Assembly: GCA_035610835.1 (NCBI GenBank)
Contig: CM069452.1
Coordinates: 24,557,121 to 24,621,120 of the forward strand
DNA: 64,000 nt
DNA from: Ophiura sarsii
Lineage: Eukaryota; Echinodermata; Ophiuroidea; Amphilepidida; Ophiuridae
Reading direction: 5' to 3'
Below the pieces are notes generated by a model, which saw only the letters and a list, made by a program, of their open reading frames with translations, was not told where the DNA came from and did no database searches. Positions 61,897-64,000 of this stretch are shown one piece after another. A program made the translations under genes and the position numbers. Numbering within the stretch: position 1 is the stretch's first letter; each line of letters starts with the position of its first letter.

Positions 61897-62594
61897 ATAT
61901 GTGACCCAACGTGAGTAAATGAGGCACAATGAAGGAAATATGAATGTTGAGTTATTGATATCATGATATTAAAAAAATCTTTTGTCTCAAAGCTCTTCAG
62001 TTTTTCCAAACCTACTGCGGAATGCGGGGTTTTTTAAAGTTTTTTATTTATTTTTTTATAAATATAAAATATTGAAATCCTTGTAAAAGTGACCTTTTGT
62101 ATTTAAAATGATGAGATCAATGAAAATCTGAAAAATCGGTGAAACTTTATGATTTTTTTGGGATTTTTTCCCCCTTCTTCTGACACGCACCAATTAACTA
62201 ACGCGCGCGGGAGCTTTGAGACAAAACATTTTTTTAATATAGCCTAATATGTATATGTCAAGGGACATTTTGGTACCAATTCAATGTCATATCACATTCC
62301 TAATCAAAGTTACAGATGTTTGAAAATCTCTTTGTCTCAAAACATCAAATACAAATTGTCAAGTTATGGGTTATTGTGTACATAAATGGAAATTAAATAC
62401 CTCAAAATGTATTTTAACTCTTTACTTTCATGAATTTGAGTCATTGGTTAGATACAAGATGTACATGTATCAAAGATCAGAAATAAGACTTGTTCTGAAT
62501 TTGACTTATTTTGACTTTGTCCCACATTTGGGCTCTTAAATCAAATTAGCTATTGCCGCATTCCGCCTCATTTTACTCATGTTGGGTCACTTAT
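61897..62594. mobile_element. ATATGTGACCC element, long form
   Basis: ATATGTGACCCAACGTGAGT (then AAATGAGGC) at the left; inverse ACTCATGTTGGGTCACTTAT at the right. About 700 bp without a transposase frame. Truncated relative at 47010-47384. Confidence 0.82.
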
Positions 62595-62859
62595 GTGACC
62601 AGTCACATCAAAAAGGACATATTGTCGGCAAACACAGTTTTGAGAGAGAGACCAATATATTTGGTGAAATATAAAGAAAATAATACGGTATAAAGAAATA
62701 CGGTATGCTTCTTCAATTCATACCTTGTGATTACAAAGTCTGATTACCTTCAACATGGTATCATTTCAAAGCTTAAAATGTTCTCTTTCAAGTCATACCA
62801 ATAACTCGGAATTGACTTGGGCCTCCAACATGTCCATTTTGATGTGATGGGTCACATAT
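62592..62859. mobile_element. ATATGTGACCCATCACATC MITE, copy 2
   Basis: TATGTGACCAGTCACATCAA to GATGTGATGGGTCACATAT; inverse of 54535-54792. It shares its first three bases with the preceding element. Confidence 0.82.
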
Positions 62860-64000
62860 GTCCACAGGACTTACCTGTACTCTGCAAACATATGTCCAAC
62901 ATATTATTGTTACTTCGAAATTATTGTTACTTTGGTTCAAAACATGTGCAAGTACCATGGTAAAATTTAATGTTGCATTTATTTAGTAGTGTGCCCCATA
63001 ATGTAACCTCAACAGGCCCCTCACCTTTGTCAACCTTGTTTGTTAATTTATGACTCTTTTTTCCCCCCAGACCTTTCTTTTGTTATATGAATCATAATAG
63101 TTGTCATTGATATTATTATATCAATCATCTCCAGTGCTTCTACAGTTCATGTAGGCCTGTATTTATGATAGACTGGATTTCTTTTCCTCAGTAGCATGTC
63201 CAAAGGAGTGGGCCAACTCTGAGGCCAAAAAAAAAAAAAAGTTGACTTGCCCTTTCCGACCGACCTGAATTTTCGGAAATCTAGGGTCACTATTATTATT
63301 ATTATTATTATTATTTTTATTTTTTTTCAAAGTAAAAAAAAAAAAAAAAAAAATTGAAAGAAGCACATAACAATAAAGAAAGATGAAAACGTGTTTTTGA
63401 GTAGTATCTGCTTGCTTAAAAATCAAAAAAAAAAAATCAAAAAAATCAACAACAAAAAATCTTTAAGTGGCTTTACTTTAATTTCAAGACGTCATTCGGG
63501 GGAATCAAAACCAAATTAGTTTTACAATAGCAAATGTCCATGCGCTACACACACCTATGTCCAGGATTATCAATTTAAAGCCTGTTTAAAACCAAATGTA
63601 CCTCAATTATGGCCAAATACATGTTAGTAGTACTATGTGCGCTACCTGCGCTTGTTTTCAACAAAATCGGGTAAAATGGTCTGAAGTTATTCGGGGTGGA
63701 ATAGCGCGAGGTTCTGGCCACTGCTTTTCCTCAGTTAGTATGGACCTGTACTCTGGAACACACATAATGGATTTGGTGCAAATTGGGTGTTTGGATTTCG
63801 ATTGGTTAATTTTTTTTCTTCTCATAATTATGGTCCCTCTTTATTAAAACTGAGATAAGCCTAGGCTGATTTTGTGGGGATTTATAAAGTCCAATCACCC
63901 TGCCTGGAAAAGTGCAGTGACATGATTGCTTATTTAGCCTGAAATATTCAACAAAGCCCTTCTTCTATCAAAGTGATGTTAATAACAACTCTCACTTACC
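62860..64000. other. Terminal intergenic stretch with simple repeats
   Basis: Poly(A) at about 63228-63241, (ATT)n at 63293-63315 and a second A-run at 63336-63352. No gene recognised. gtcattcgggggaat (63492) also occurs at about 55297, a small unassigned repeat. Confidence 0.6.

Overview
This is a stretch of animal (metazoan) nuclear DNA: AT-rich, with GT-AG introns and many short inverted-repeat transposons. It carries one recognisable host gene on the + strand, the 3' two thirds of MON2, the trans-Golgi/endosome scaffold related to the large Arf-GEFs. Eighteen exons between 1806 and 49966 splice into one uninterrupted frame of about 1,261 residues. They align with the human protein from the end of its N-terminal regulatory half to the stop codon, so the 5' part (DCB and most of HUS) lies upstream of the window. 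One intron (3503-4776) must use a GC donor. The longest intron (23682-39214) contains a possible 33-nt microexon. The organism cannot be named from the sequence. An invertebrate, perhaps a deuterostome such as an echinoderm or hemichordate, is my guess from intron size and repeat style.

Layout: 1-1805 intron with two inverted-repeat elements; 1806-6649 exons 1-4; 6650-15359 long intron with a perfect 239-bp duplication, an unusual hairpin array at 13.0-13.45 kb, a hAT-like MITE and a MITE nested in another MITE; 15360-23681 exons 5-12; 23682-39214 giant intron with an 879-bp fold-back element, an antisense CR1/L2-like retrotransposon, a 20-bp minisatellite, a mariner-like element and several tRNA-derived SINEs; 39215-49966 exons 13-18; 49967 onward 3' UTR and then apparently intergenic DNA with more MITEs and no convincing gene.

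Most non-coding structure is transposon biology. One palindromic family (TACTGTAAAA termini, about 211-218 bp) occurs at least six times. A TTAA-flanked family occurs three times, and one copy sits inside a member of the palindromic family, so the empty site can be read in the same window. hAT-like elements show 8-bp target duplications. The most unusual item is 13024-13451: a run of hairpins with different but self-complementary stems and a shared GGCA loop, alternating with U-loop hairpins. Two of the latter nearly match the histone mRNA 3' stem-loop. A hammerhead-ribozyme-like core follows. A second, damaged hammerhead-like core is at 39974-40002 on the - strand. Several tRNA-headed SINEs share a 3' tail containing TTAGGGTTA.
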